Assembly (NCBI GenBank): GCA_043101615.1
Contig: JBICID010000089.1
Span: 36,438-100,437, forward strand
Reading direction: 5' to 3'
DNA: 64,000 nucleotides
DNA from: JBLHKT01 sp043101615
Lineage (GTDB): Bacteria > Planctomycetota > Phycisphaerae > Phycisphaerales > UBA1924
The notes under the pieces are model-generated. The model had not been told where the DNA came from. It ran no database searches and worked only from the letters and a program-made list of their open reading frames with translations. Both the position numbers and the translations under genes were made by a program. Shown in pieces: positions 43,133 through 51,354 of this stretch; position 1 is the first letter of the stretch; the number at the start of each line of letters is the position of its first letter.

Positions 43133-44503
43133 TCAGCGGTCATCACCGACCTCGGGGGTGCCGGTCTCCACGTTCGCGTACGGGCTCTCCAGGGCCCCCA
43201 TCCGCTGCACGTTCGCGGTCCGGACGCTCTGGCCCACCTCGATCGCCCAGATGTTCTCGGCGCCCGAGCGGTCCGACACGAAGAAGACGTGGTTGTTCGC
43301 CCCCCAGGTGGGCATCAGGTCCGTCGTCGTCCCGCCCACGAACTGCACCGCGCCGCGACCGTCGGCGCCGATCATCCACAGCGACGACCCGCCCTGGCCC
43401 TCGCGCTCCACGGCCGCGTACAGCAGGAACTCGCCGTCCGGCGACCAGCTCGGGTTGATCAGGGCCCGGTCGGGGCTGGACACCACCTCGGTCTCGCGCC
43501 CGGCCGAGCCGGTTCGGAACGAGTAGTCCACGGTCCACAGCGAGAACGAGCGGTCGCCCCGCTCGCGCGAACGCTGGAAGGCGATGCGGTCGGTCCCGTC
43601 CTGCCCGGTGCCGCTCACGGGGCACCACTCCGGGAACAGCCCGTACCCGATGAACTGCAGGCCCGCCGGGCTGGCGACGTCCATCACCCAGATCTCCCAG
43701 CGACCGCTCACCTCGCCGAAGCGGCTGAACGCCAGGCGCGTCCCGTCCGGGCTCCAGGTCGGGTGCAGATCGTGCGTGGTCTCGCTGGTCAGCCGGACCG
43801 GGTTGCCGCCCGAGGTGGGCATGACGAACAGGTCCCAGGAGCCCTCGCGGTCGCTGCAGAAGGCGACGTACTCGCCGTCCGGGCTCACCGCTGGCATCAC
43901 GTCCTGGGCGGGGTGGTCGGTCAGGCGCGTCACGGTGCGGCTGTAGGCGTCCTTGATGTACAGGTCGGCCTTCACGCGATGCTGCGTCGAGGCGAACACG
44001 ACCTTCGAGCCGTCGCGCGTCACGTCCGGGTCGAAGTCGGCCCCGATGTCGGCGAAGCTCACGCGGCGCACGTTCGAGGTGTTGACGCCCTCGTCGGCGT
44101 AGCGTTCGGTGGTGCCCTCGACCTCGCCGAACATGGTCAGGCCGAGGTTGCCCGGGTTGCGGACGGTCCGCTCGGGGCGGGTGAACGTCGCGTTGGTGCG
44201 TGTGGGGCGCGTGTTCTGGTTGACCTCGATGCTCGTCGGGGGCGTCCGGGCGAAGGCGGGGGCGGAGGGGTCGATGCTCGCCTGCCCGTTGCTGGACAGC
44301 GTGCTCTCGCCCTCCCATGACTCGCAGTTGGCGGTGAGGTAGGGGTTGGTGCGCCGGTCGAAGGCGTTGTGGCTGTTGCCCGCCCGCTCGATGGCGTCCT
44401 GCACCGAGGCGCTGTCCTGCCCGAGCACGGGCGTCACGCCCAGGGCCAGGCCGGCCCCGGCCACCAGCGTCCCGACACGATTCACAACACGGCGCTCGAG
44501 CAT
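43133..44503 (-). CDS. TolB-like beta-propeller (PD40) secreted protein
   Basis: 456 residues with a signal peptide (MLERRVVNRVGTLVAGAGLALGVTPVLGQ). It carries repeated PD40/TolB blades of the form PAVSPDGEYVAFCSDREGSWDLFVM, HPTWSPDGTRLAFSRFGE, NPSWSPDGEFLLYAAVE and MPTWGANNHVFFVSDRSG (about residues 165-420). TolB-type propellers bind protein or peptidoglycan partners in the periplasm. Unlike TolB it lacks the N-terminal TolB domain and has no Pal or tolQRA neighbour, so a role in the Tol system is not supported. ATG 44501-44503 has GGAGA ahead; the upstream frame is rejected. Confidence 0.75.
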   Translation of the reverse strand: MLERRVVNRVGTLVAGAGLALGVTPVLGQDSASVQDAIERAGNSHNAFDRRTNPYLTANCESWEGESTLSSNGQASIDPSAPAFARTPPTSIEVNQNTRPTRTNATFTRPERTVRNPGNLGLTMFGEVEGTTERYADEGVNTSNVRRVSFADIGADFDPDVTRDGSKVVFASTQHRVKADLYIKDAYSRTVTRLTDHPAQDVMPAVSPDGEYVAFCSDREGSWDLFVMPTSGGNPVRLTSETTHDLHPTWSPDGTRLAFSRFGEVSGRWEIWVMDVASPAGLQFIGYGLFPEWCPVSGTGQDGTDRIAFQRSRERGDRSFSLWTVDYSFRTGSAGRETEVVSSPDRALINPSWSPDGEFLLYAAVEREGQGGSSLWMIGADGRGAVQFVGGTTTDLMPTWGANNHVFFVSDRSGAENIWAIEVGQSVRTANVQRMGALESPYANVETGTPEVGDDR

Positions 44504-44901
44504 GAGAATCTCCCGGATCCGGATTCGCACCACGCACCGGCGACGACCGCCCGGTGCGGAGGCCGACCGGCTCCACCGGCACAACCCACGAGTTCTCGAC
44601 AAGCGCCTGGGCCGCTCTCTCCGAGCGCGGTCCGTCCCGCGGGTGACCACCCGCGCAGGCCCTTATCGGACGACTCCCGCCTCACCCTTGAGACGGGAAA
44701 CGACCCCGGGGGTGTCGGCGATCGCGCTCGCTGGCATAAGTCCGGATATGGATCCCGCCCCCAAAAACACCCCCCCCGTCCCCTCCAGACCCCCCCGATC
44801 CCTCCCAGGCCCCCTCACCCGCGGGTCCCCCCGGAACCGATCGCCGAGCCGGTCCGAGCGGGGCCACCACACGCCCGCCCGGACAGGCCCGGCTTGATCC
44901 G
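44504..44901. other. 398-base gap with G-quadruplex-like run on the minus strand
   Basis: No real gene. The TolB-like gene is preceded on the minus strand by runs of 4-8 G separated by short loops (44757-44816). A short perfect hairpin GCGGGTG-AC-CACCCGC lies around 44638-44653. Confidence 0.6.
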
Positions 44902-45243
44902 TCAGCCCCGGCGACGGCCCCACATGATCGCGGGGGCATCGTTCGGGCGTCGCCAGCGGGCCATCGGGCCGCGCGGCTCCTGGGCGCTCAGCAGGTGACG
45001 CAGGTACATCCCCAGCTGGCGGGCCTCGAACTGCTCCAGGAACGTGCTCGACGCCGACGGGTTCAGACTCAGGATCTGGTCCACCACCTGCTCGCGGCTC
45101 AGGGCCTCGAAGCCGGGGTCCGAGCCGTCGTCCGCCGGAGCCGCCCCCGTCGCCGGTGTCACCCCGGTCTCCGTCGCCCCCCGCCCGCGCCCGATGCGCT
45201 CGGTCCGAACCGACGACCACAGCGTCTTGCCTTCCTCAGTCAT
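44902..45243 (-). CDS. small conserved hypothetical protein, 113 aa
   Basis: A basic N-terminus and disordered acidic middle precede a C-terminal helix block (GFEALSREQVVDQILSLNPSASSTFLEQFEARQLGMYLRHLLSAQEPRG). The second half is the conserved-looking part. The start is ATG 45241-45243 with GAGG ahead. Divergent from the gene at 45355. Not recognised. Confidence 0.55.
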   Translation of the reverse strand: MTEEGKTLWSSVRTERIGRGRGATETGVTPATGAAPADDGSDPGFEALSREQVVDQILSLNPSASSTFLEQFEARQLGMYLRHLLSAQEPRGPMARWRRPNDAPAIMWGRRRG

Positions 45244-45354
45244 GCGAGACCTCCTCGGCGTCCTTGCCGAGCCAACCCCATCGGCCCGAGCCCGCGCGAC
45301 GCGCAAGGGTGTAATCGATCCGGACCTCACAACGCGCGGGACCTACCCTCGACC

Positions 45355-46035
45355 ATGCCGCTTCTTGCGCTCTCCAGCACCTCTGTACGCGATCCCGGGG
45401 CCGCCGGTGACGGGGTCTGTGCGCACGTGCACCCCCACAACATCCTCGGGGACGGGCCGCTCCCGGGCATGGCCCGCGACACGGTGTGCGGGTCGGGCCA
45501 TCTCGCGACGCCCAACCCCGACGGCACCGTCCCGCCCAGCCCCGCGACGTGGTCGTCCCCGGGCTGGAACGCCTTCGAGGGCGTCGCCGGCGAGCTGAAC
45601 GAACAGGGCGCGCGCAACGGGACCACGCTGATCCTCAGGCCGCACGCGCGACACGTGCTGGCCGACCCGCAGTCCACGCTGGCCTGGCTCAAGCGGAGCG
45701 CGCCGTCGCACACGCGGATCCTGCTGGACCCCGCGGCCTGGCTGACGGCGGGCATGCTGGCGGACGCCCAGGACCACCTCGCCCGCACCTTCGGCGCGTT
45801 CGCCGGGCACCCGGCCGTCTGGGGGGTGCTGCTGACGACGCTGGTCGAGGCGCCGTCCGGGGAGCTGGCCCCGGCCCCGCTGCACGCGCCGGGCTCGCCG
45901 GCGCTGCCCGCGGGCACGCTGCTGGGGGCGCTGGCGGGCTTCCCGGTCGATCGCGTCCCGCTGGTGGTGCTCGACGAAGACGCGGGGGCGCAGCGGGAGA
46001 TCGTCGAGCGTGCGATCGGGCACGAGGTCACCTAG
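45355..46035 (+). CDS. hypothetical protein resembling sugar isomerase/AP-endonuclease TIM barrels
   Basis: 226 residues. The segments NGTTLILRPHARHVLADPQSTLAWLKRSAPSHTRILLDPAAWLTAGMLADAQDHLARTF and HPAVWGVLLTTLVEAP follow the strand-helix order of the C-terminal half of xylose-isomerase-like TIM barrels (DP of a metal site, LLD-P). The N-terminal half is short and the metal ligands are not clear, so it may be inactive or a different fold. Lies 22 bases before nuoC and probably shares its transcript. Confidence 0.45.
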   Translation: MPLLALSSTSVRDPGAAGDGVCAHVHPHNILGDGPLPGMARDTVCGSGHLATPNPDGTVPPSPATWSSPGWNAFEGVAGELNEQGARNGTTLILRPHARHVLADPQSTLAWLKRSAPSHTRILLDPAAWLTAGMLADAQDHLARTFGAFAGHPAVWGVLLTTLVEAPSGELAPAPLHAPGSPALPAGTLLGALAGFPVDRVPLVVLDEDAGAQREIVERAIGHEVT

Positions 46036-46057
46036 CATCGCCCGCGAAAGGACCGCC

Positions 46058-46615
46058 ATGCCCCCCCCGACCCCCCCGACCCTCGACCACCCCGTCTTCA
46101 AGGCCGTCAAGAGCGCCTTCCCCAACGCCAGGCTCCGCGGCACCGAGTTCCGGGGCCAGTCCACCCTCGTCGTCGAGCCCGCCGACCTGCACCGGATCAT
46201 GAAGGCCCTGCGCGACGACCACGGCTTCGCCTTCCTCTCCGACGTGATCGGCATCGACTACCACAACTACCCCGCCGAGACCGTCGGGCGGTTCGCGGTG
46301 GTCTACAACCTGTGCAACTACAAGACCGACGACCGCTTCTTCGTGAAGACCTTCCTCGACCCCACGCTGCCCACCGACGGCATCGCGGAGGACCCCGCCC
46401 TGGTGCTCGACTCGGTGACCGACCTGTGGCCCGGCGCCGAGTGGACCGAGCGCGAGGTGTTCGACATGTTCGGCATCCGCTTCACCGGGCACCCGGACCT
46501 GCGCCGCATCCTGATGTGGGAGGAGTTCCCCGCCCACCCGCTCCGCAAGGACTACCCCCTGCGCGGGCGGGGCGAGCGCGAGTCCTACCGCATCGTGGAC
46601 CGCACGTCCTCGTGA
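46058..46615 (+). CDS. nuoC: NADH-quinone oxidoreductase subunit C (NuoC)
   Basis: 185 residues. NuoC bridges the iron-sulfur arm in complex I. The motifs YNLCNYKTDDRFFVKTFLD, WPGAEWTEREVFDMFGIRFTGHPDLRRILMWEEFPAHPLRKDYPLRGRGERE are typical and complete. ATG 46058 has GAAAGGA ahead. No other nuo gene is in the window; its neighbours are unrelated, so complex I genes must be scattered or this copy is extra. Confidence 0.93.
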   Translation: MPPPTPPTLDHPVFKAVKSAFPNARLRGTEFRGQSTLVVEPADLHRIMKALRDDHGFAFLSDVIGIDYHNYPAETVGRFAVVYNLCNYKTDDRFFVKTFLDPTLPTDGIAEDPALVLDSVTDLWPGAEWTEREVFDMFGIRFTGHPDLRRILMWEEFPAHPLRKDYPLRGRGERESYRIVDRTSS

Positions 46616-46640
46616 TCGAGCGGTCTGAGCAAACCTCGAA

Positions 46641-46670
46641 CTAGCCCCGAGCGCCAGCGAGCGGGTTCTC
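46641..46670 (+). repeat. REP-like family 2 after nuoC
   Basis: CTAGCCCCGAGCG... GCGAGCGGGTTCTC, an imperfect palindrome that begins with CTAG. Related copies at 58194, 63809 and (inverted) 63927. Confidence 0.6.
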
Positions 46671-46692
46671 TGCGTTCACGCGATCCGCTCGC

Positions 46693-48039
46693 TCAGGGAC
46701 CGACCGGCGCCACGATCGCGCCCGGACGCTCCACGCTGATCACGTCGTTCTCGAGGTCCCACCGGATCGCGCGGCTGGTGAGCGGCGTCCCGCGCGTCGC
46801 GTCGAACAGCGTCACCAGGTTCCCCTCCGCCGCGGTGCCGATCACGACCCCGTTCGCGGCGTCGTACAGCAGGCGGTCCGCGATCAGCTCGCGCTCGGCG
46901 GAGCCGAAGTAGACCGCCCCGCTCGCCTCGCCCCGCATGAGTTCGAGGTCGCCCCGCTCGCCGTCGTCCTCCCGCACCACCGCGGTGAGTCGCTCGGCGT
47001 GGAGCTGGTAGGTCTCGCCGCTGACGAGGTTCTTGTGGGTGACGCGGACCGCCCTGGTCATGTCCGCGACGCCGCTGGCGCGGGACAGGGCCATGGAGCC
47101 GCGCCACTCGAAGCGGGTCAGGCCCGGCCCGCCGCTGGCGAGCTCGCTCATGAGCGCGCGGTCGCGTGCCTCCTCGGACTCTGGCGGGCGGGCGCCGGCG
47201 CGCTCGCGCCGGTCGAGCAGGAGCAGCTTGCCGGCGCCCGGGACGGTCAGCACGCCCTCGCCCTCGCCCGCGCGGGTGTCCAGCTCGATGCGCATGCCCT
47301 CGAGGAAGAGCAGACGCTCGACGAGCTCGGCGTTCGCCGACGAGAACACGCGCGACTCCACGCTCGCCGGGAGGGGGTTCCCCTCGCCGTCCTCGCTGCC
47401 GTAGGCCACGGCGTTCCAGAGCTCGCGCTCGCCCGCGGGTGTGTCGTCGCCCTCGCTGGCCTCGCGGTACGGGCTGAGCGTGAGCACGACGCGCTCGGAC
47501 CTGACCTGGTCGCGTTCCAGGGAACCGGGGCGAGAGTCCACGACCACCCCGCCCACGCTCTCGACCACGCCGGTGTAGTCGTCGAAGGTCATGCCGCTGA
47601 CCCACGAGGCCGTGACGCGTCCGCCGCCGTCGGCCTCGGGCAGCGTCTGCTCGAACGAGCCCGCGCCGACGACGCGCGCCCGCCGGTTGCGCCCGTCCAC
47701 GCGCAGGTCCGAGCCGACGATGGTCGCGCCGCGAGACTCGATCACGCTCCCGGCCCCACGCAGCTCAACCGTCTCCGACAGCGCGTCCGCGACGAGCGAG
47801 TCGGTCCGCACCGCCAGCCCGTCGGACCCGGCGAACACCACGTCCTCCTCCGCCTCGACGCCCTCGAGGCGCAGCTCGCCCTCCAGCGTGCGACCCAGCG
47901 CCGCGTACAGCTCGCCCGCGGTCAGCGTGCCCGACTCGGTGCGGGCCAGGGCCGAACCGAACACCTCGACCCGCTGCGGGTCCAGGTCGTGACCGGTGGT
48001 GCCCGCGCCGAACAGCACGGTCAGCAAGTCGCCCTCGAG
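46693..48039 (-). CDS. C-terminal half of LptC/LptA-like protein (after the amber codon)
   Basis: 448 residues in exactly the same frame as the upstream half, separated only by TAG at 48040-48042. The opening LEGDLLTVLFGAG continues the phrase LQGDRLDARFVAG seen before the stop; both are LptA/OstA-type strand repeats. It lacks a signal or membrane helix. It could be translated by readthrough or by restart at the TTG at 48025-48027, which has GAGGG four bases ahead, but then would stay in the cytoplasm. Confidence 0.7.
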   Translation of the reverse strand, partial: LEGDLLTVLFGAGTTGHDLDPQRVEVFGSALARTESGTLTAGELYAALGRTLEGELRLEGVEAEEDVVFAGSDGLAVRTDSLVADALSETVELRGAGSVIESRGATIVGSDLRVDGRNRRARVVGAGSFEQTLPEADGGGRVTASWVSGMTFDDYTGVVESVGGVVVDSRPGSLERDQVRSERVVLTLSPYREASEGDDTPAGERELWNAVAYGSEDGEGNPLPASVESRVFSSANAELVERLLFLEGMRIELDTRAGEGEGVLTVPGAGKLLLLDRRERAGARPPESEEARDRALMSELASGGPGLTRFEWRGSMALSRASGVADMTRAVRVTHKNLVSGETYQLHAERLTAVVREDDGERGDLELMRGEASGAVYFGSAERELIADRLLYDAANGVVIGTAAEGNLVTLFDATRGTPLTSRAIRWDLENDVISVERPGAIVAPVGP

Positions 48040-48042
48040 CTA
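48040..48042 (-). other. in-frame TAG splitting the LptC/LptA-like protein
   Basis: On the minus strand GGG-GGC-TAG-CTC-GAG-GGC-GAC. A single base change from CAG, GAG or AAG would rejoin a 1,044-codon frame. Confidence 0.9.
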
Positions 48043-49827
48043 GCCCCCGTCGGGGTCGGACGCACGCCCGGCCTCGACCTCGACGCTCGCCAGGCGGCTC
48101 CGACCGTCCTCGCCCGCGACGAACCGGGCGTCCAGCCGGTCGCCCTGCAGGCGGGCGCTCCCGTTGGTGCCCTCCACCCCGCCCAGGAGCGTGGCGCTCT
48201 CCAGCCGGTTCGCGACCGCGTCTGCCTCGCGCGCCAGCGTGAAGTCCGCCTGCTCGCTCCAGCGCAGCGTCGTCCGACGCCCCTCCGGGGCCTCCTCGCC
48301 AAGCGCACGCAGCACCCCGGGCCCGCGGACGTGCACCAGCCCGGTGCCCAGCGATGCCACCACGCGGCTGCCCTCGAGCTCGCCCGCGTCCTCGTACGTC
48401 ACTCGCACGTTCCCCCCGGGGCCGCTCATCACCAGCTCGCCGGTGGTGAAGCCGTACTCCAGCCCGACGGCGCGGGCCGAGGCGCCGCCCGCCTCGGACG
48501 CGTCCTCGAACGAGACGAACCCGGTCTGCTCCGCGGTCAGGCTGAGCGCCAGCTCCTGACCGGCCAGCACCTCCGGGCGCTCCTCGCCCAGGGGCTGCAG
48601 ACGCATGGGGCCTGTCCAGCGCATCACGACCGCGCCGTCCGCGTCCGTCTCGCCCGCGGGCGGCGTCGTGTCATCGCCAGCGACCGACGCCCGGCCTGGA
48701 TCGGACATGCCGGGCGCAGTGGGGGAGCCCCGCTCCTCGCCCGCGCCGGGCTCGACGGCTCGCATCGGCATGATCGCCCCCTCCGCCAGCGAGTTGCCGA
48801 TCAGGCGCACCCACACGTCCAGCCGATCGCCTCGCAGCGTCTGGGTCTCGCGCTGCACGTCGATGCCGTCCAGGAAGGTCAGGTGGTAGAAGGTCTCGAT
48901 CGGGGCCTCGCTCGGCTCGCCCGCGTCTTGAGCGTCATCCGCCGTGGGTTCTGGGCTCTGTGCCTCGTCCTGCGCCGCCTGCGCGACACGGGCGTCGGGC
49001 GTGGTGGGGGGGGTGTCCGGTCGCCCGTCTTCGGTCGCCGGCGCGGGCATGAAGCGGACGTACCGCCCCTCGCGCACCTCGACGAGCTCGAGGCGCTGCT
49101 GCACCTCGTTGAAGACCGCGGTCAGGTTGGTGCCCGCCATCTCGACGCTGGGCGTCTGGAGTGTGAAGCCGCCCGTGGACGAGACTCGCGAGCGACGGAA
49201 ATCGAACCGCAGGGCCTCCTCGAAGGTCGCGGTGCCCTGGGGGGCGGGGGCGTCCTCGCCCTCCAACTCGGGCGGCTCGCCGCTCTCGGTCGCGCCGTAC
49301 ACCCGCAGCACCACGTTGCCCTCCAGCAGCCCGCTCTCCGGGGCGGAGTTCCGCTCGGGCATGTAGAACCGACCCCGGTCCGCGTCCACGCGCCCGAAGG
49401 TGCCGTCCTCGAAGTAGATCCACGCACGCGGCGACTGCACCGAGCGCTCGTTCTCGTCGATCGGCTCGACCTCGTCGGCCTCGATCACCGCGACCAGCGT
49501 GTTCGGGTCGTCCTTCGCGGTCACCTCGACGTACATGCTGTCGGTGCGCCCGTCGATGTCGGTGATGGGACCCGTGACCTGGGCCGGGGGGAGCACCTCC
49601 GCCCCGCCGGGGGTGCCGGTCTGCCCGTTGGCGGTGCTCGGCGACGGGCGGTTCCAGACCGACCACCAGATCACCCCCAGGAAGATCAGGCCGACCACCG
49701 CGGAGGCGATCAGCCCGCTCCAGCGTCCGGCCAGACCGCGGCGCGAGGGCCACCCCGGCGCTGGTGCGCAGTGTCCGTCCCGGCGCCCGCTGGCGCCACG
49801 CCTCCGTGCCCGGTTCTGGTGTTCCAT
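48040..49827 (-). CDS. lptC: N-terminal half of LptC/LptA-like lipopolysaccharide export protein (ends at in-frame TAG)
   Basis: 595 residues. One N-terminal membrane helix (about 36-56, GLIASAVVGLIFLGVIWWSVW), then a LptC-like start (GPITDIDGRTDSMYVEVTAKD). Repeated OstA/LptA-like strand pairs follow, such as GGFTLQTPSVEMAGTNLTAVFNEVQQRLELVEVREG, TFYHLTFLDGIDVQRETQTLRGDRLDVWVRL and SARLQGDRLDARFVAG. The layout suggests one large periplasmic bridge for lipopolysaccharide. ATG overlaps the kdsC stop (TGATG), the E. coli kdsC-lptC order. The last codon before the stop is Gly; the stop is TAG, and the frame continues for 449 more codons. Confidence 0.75.
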   Translation of the reverse strand: MEHQNRARRRGASGRRDGHCAPAPGWPSRRGLAGRWSGLIASAVVGLIFLGVIWWSVWNRPSPSTANGQTGTPGGAEVLPPAQVTGPITDIDGRTDSMYVEVTAKDDPNTLVAVIEADEVEPIDENERSVQSPRAWIYFEDGTFGRVDADRGRFYMPERNSAPESGLLEGNVVLRVYGATESGEPPELEGEDAPAPQGTATFEEALRFDFRRSRVSSTGGFTLQTPSVEMAGTNLTAVFNEVQQRLELVEVREGRYVRFMPAPATEDGRPDTPPTTPDARVAQAAQDEAQSPEPTADDAQDAGEPSEAPIETFYHLTFLDGIDVQRETQTLRGDRLDVWVRLIGNSLAEGAIMPMRAVEPGAGEERGSPTAPGMSDPGRASVAGDDTTPPAGETDADGAVVMRWTGPMRLQPLGEERPEVLAGQELALSLTAEQTGFVSFEDASEAGGASARAVGLEYGFTTGELVMSGPGGNVRVTYEDAGELEGSRVVASLGTGLVHVRGPGVLRALGEEAPEGRRTTLRWSEQADFTLAREADAVANRLESATLLGGVEGTNGSARLQGDRLDARFVAGEDGRSRLASVEVEAGRASDPDGG

Positions 49828-50357
49828 CACGTCGGATCGTACCGCGCCAGCAGGCCACGCACCGTCTCGCCCCCGTCCCGGGCCCCCAGAAGGTGCATCA
49901 CGGCGTCTCGGACCGCCCCGGCCCCGCCCGGACGCTGGGTGACGTAGGCCGCGAGGGACCGGACCTCGGGCTCGGCGTCCGCGGTGGCGATGGGGTAGCC
50001 CACCGCCCGCATGGCGTTCAGGTCTGGCCAGTCGTCCCCGACGAAGGCCATGCGGTCGCGCTCGACGCGCGTGCGACGGAAGATCCGGGTGACCGCCTCG
50101 GCCTTGTCCCTGACCCCCTCCATGACGATCTCGATGCCGAGTTCCCTCGCCCGGCGCTGCACCGCCTCGCCGCCCCGCCCGGTCACGATCGCTGCCTGCC
50201 CGCCGGCCTGGCGCCACAGGCTCAGCCCGAAGCCGTCCTTGGTGCTGAAGGCCTTGAGCTCCTGGCCCCGGTTCCCGTAGATGATCGAGCCGTCGCTGAG
50301 CACGCCGTCCACGTCCAGCAGGATCAGCTCGACTTGTCCCGGGTCGGCGTGTGGCAT
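49827..50357 (-). CDS. kdsC: 3-deoxy-D-manno-octulosonate 8-phosphate phosphatase KdsC
   Basis: HAD phosphatase that makes Kdo from Kdo-8-phosphate for lipopolysaccharide cores. 176 residues with the acidic motif LLDVDGVLSDGSI, the FSTKDGFGL segment, VTGRGG and the late GDDWPDLNAM. Conserved order and length are complete. ATG 50357 chosen; the upstream frame extension is non-coding. Directly followed by the LptC-like gene. Confidence 0.93.
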   Translation of the reverse strand: MPHADPGQVELILLDVDGVLSDGSIIYGNRGQELKAFSTKDGFGLSLWRQAGGQAAIVTGRGGEAVQRRARELGIEIVMEGVRDKAEAVTRIFRRTRVERDRMAFVGDDWPDLNAMRAVGYPIATADAEPEVRSLAAYVTQRPGGAGAVRDAVMHLLGARDGGETVRGLLARYDPT

Positions 50358-50472
50358 GGCGCGAGGCGTGCTCCTTCCCCGTTGGCCCCTGTATCGGCCA
50401 GACGAGCGGGTTCCCTCCCCAGAGCGGGGGTCCGCACGCACCTCGCGGGAGGGGGCACGGTAGACTCCCCGC

Positions 50473-51339
50473 GTGACTCAGACCTACCGCGTGCAGCTCG
50501 ATTCGTTCGAAGGCCCGATGGACCTGCTGCTCTACCTCATCCGCAAGGCGGAGGTGGACATCGAGGACATCCCCATCGCCGCCGTCACGGAGCAGTACCT
50601 GGAGTACGTCGAGCACATCGACCGGATCGACATCGAGCTGGCCGGGGAATTCCTGGTGATGGCGGCCACGCTGATGGAGATCAAGAGCCGCATGATCCGC
50701 CCGCCCGAGGAGGGCGAGGGCGAGCCCGACGCCCGCGAACGGGAGGACGACGCCCCCGGCGAGGACCCGCGGGCCGAGCTGGTGCGTCAGCTGCTGGAGT
50801 ACAAGAAGCACCGCGACGCCGCGGACGCGCTCGAGGAGCGCCGCCTGGACTGGGCCCGTCGCTACCCGGCGGCGCCCGCCGGGGGCGACCGCGACGCGGT
50901 GGACCAGGCCGCCGACGAGCTGGCCGAGCAGGCCGCGGCGATGGAGCTCGACGAGCTGGACCTGCTCCAGCTCATGGAGGCGTACAAGTCGATCGTCTCG
51001 AGCGTGAACTTCGAGCGTCTGGGCGACCACGAGATCCTGTCGGACGACACGCCGATCGAGCTGCACGCCGAGGACATCGTGGAGCGGCTGACGTCGCGGG
51101 CGAGAGAGGCCGGCGGGAGCGCCGGGGCTCGACCGCTCCCCTTGGCTGAACTGCTCGAAGGCCGGACCCGCCCGCACATGGTGGGGCTGTTCCTGGCGCT
51201 GCTGACGCTGGTGCGGGATCAGCGGGTGAAGGTGGCGACGGTGGACGGGCAGGTGGCGATCGACCTGCGGGACGACAGCACGACGAGTGACAACACATCG
51301 GCCGGGCGGGACGAGCCCTCGTCGCCTTCAGGGGAGTGA
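50473..51339 (+). CDS. scpA: segregation and condensation protein A (ScpA)
   Basis: Kleisin of the bacterial condensin, bridging SMC heads with ScpB. 288 residues with the family opening YRVQLDSFEGPMDLLLYLIRKAEVDIEDIPIAAVTEQYLEYV, AGEFLVMAATLMEIKSRMI and the late LFLALLTLVRDQRVKVA. An acidic linker (residues 76-98) and a disordered tail are longer than usual. GTG start at 50473. No smc or scpB near. Confidence 0.92.
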   Translation: MTQTYRVQLDSFEGPMDLLLYLIRKAEVDIEDIPIAAVTEQYLEYVEHIDRIDIELAGEFLVMAATLMEIKSRMIRPPEEGEGEPDAREREDDAPGEDPRAELVRQLLEYKKHRDAADALEERRLDWARRYPAAPAGGDRDAVDQAADELAEQAAAMELDELDLLQLMEAYKSIVSSVNFERLGDHEILSDDTPIELHAEDIVERLTSRAREAGGSAGARPLPLAELLEGRTRPHMVGLFLALLTLVRDQRVKVATVDGQVAIDLRDDSTTSDNTSAGRDEPSSPSGE

Positions 51340-51354
51340 GGCCGGGTCGTTCCC

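Noticed and set aside
44663..44770. Sigma-70 promoter for the TolB-like gene
   Set aside because: Weak -10-like GATAAG and TTATGC hexamers without matching -35 boxes.
46018..48027. Second gene starting at TTG 48025 as an independent, unrelated gene
   Set aside because: It shares frame and strand-repeat style with the preceding half and lacks a signal peptide, so a split single gene explains it better.
48040..51177. Long 1045-codon minus-strand frame including scpA antisense
   Set aside because: The first 450 codons are antisense to scpA and kdsC overlap; the real start is the ATG at 49827.
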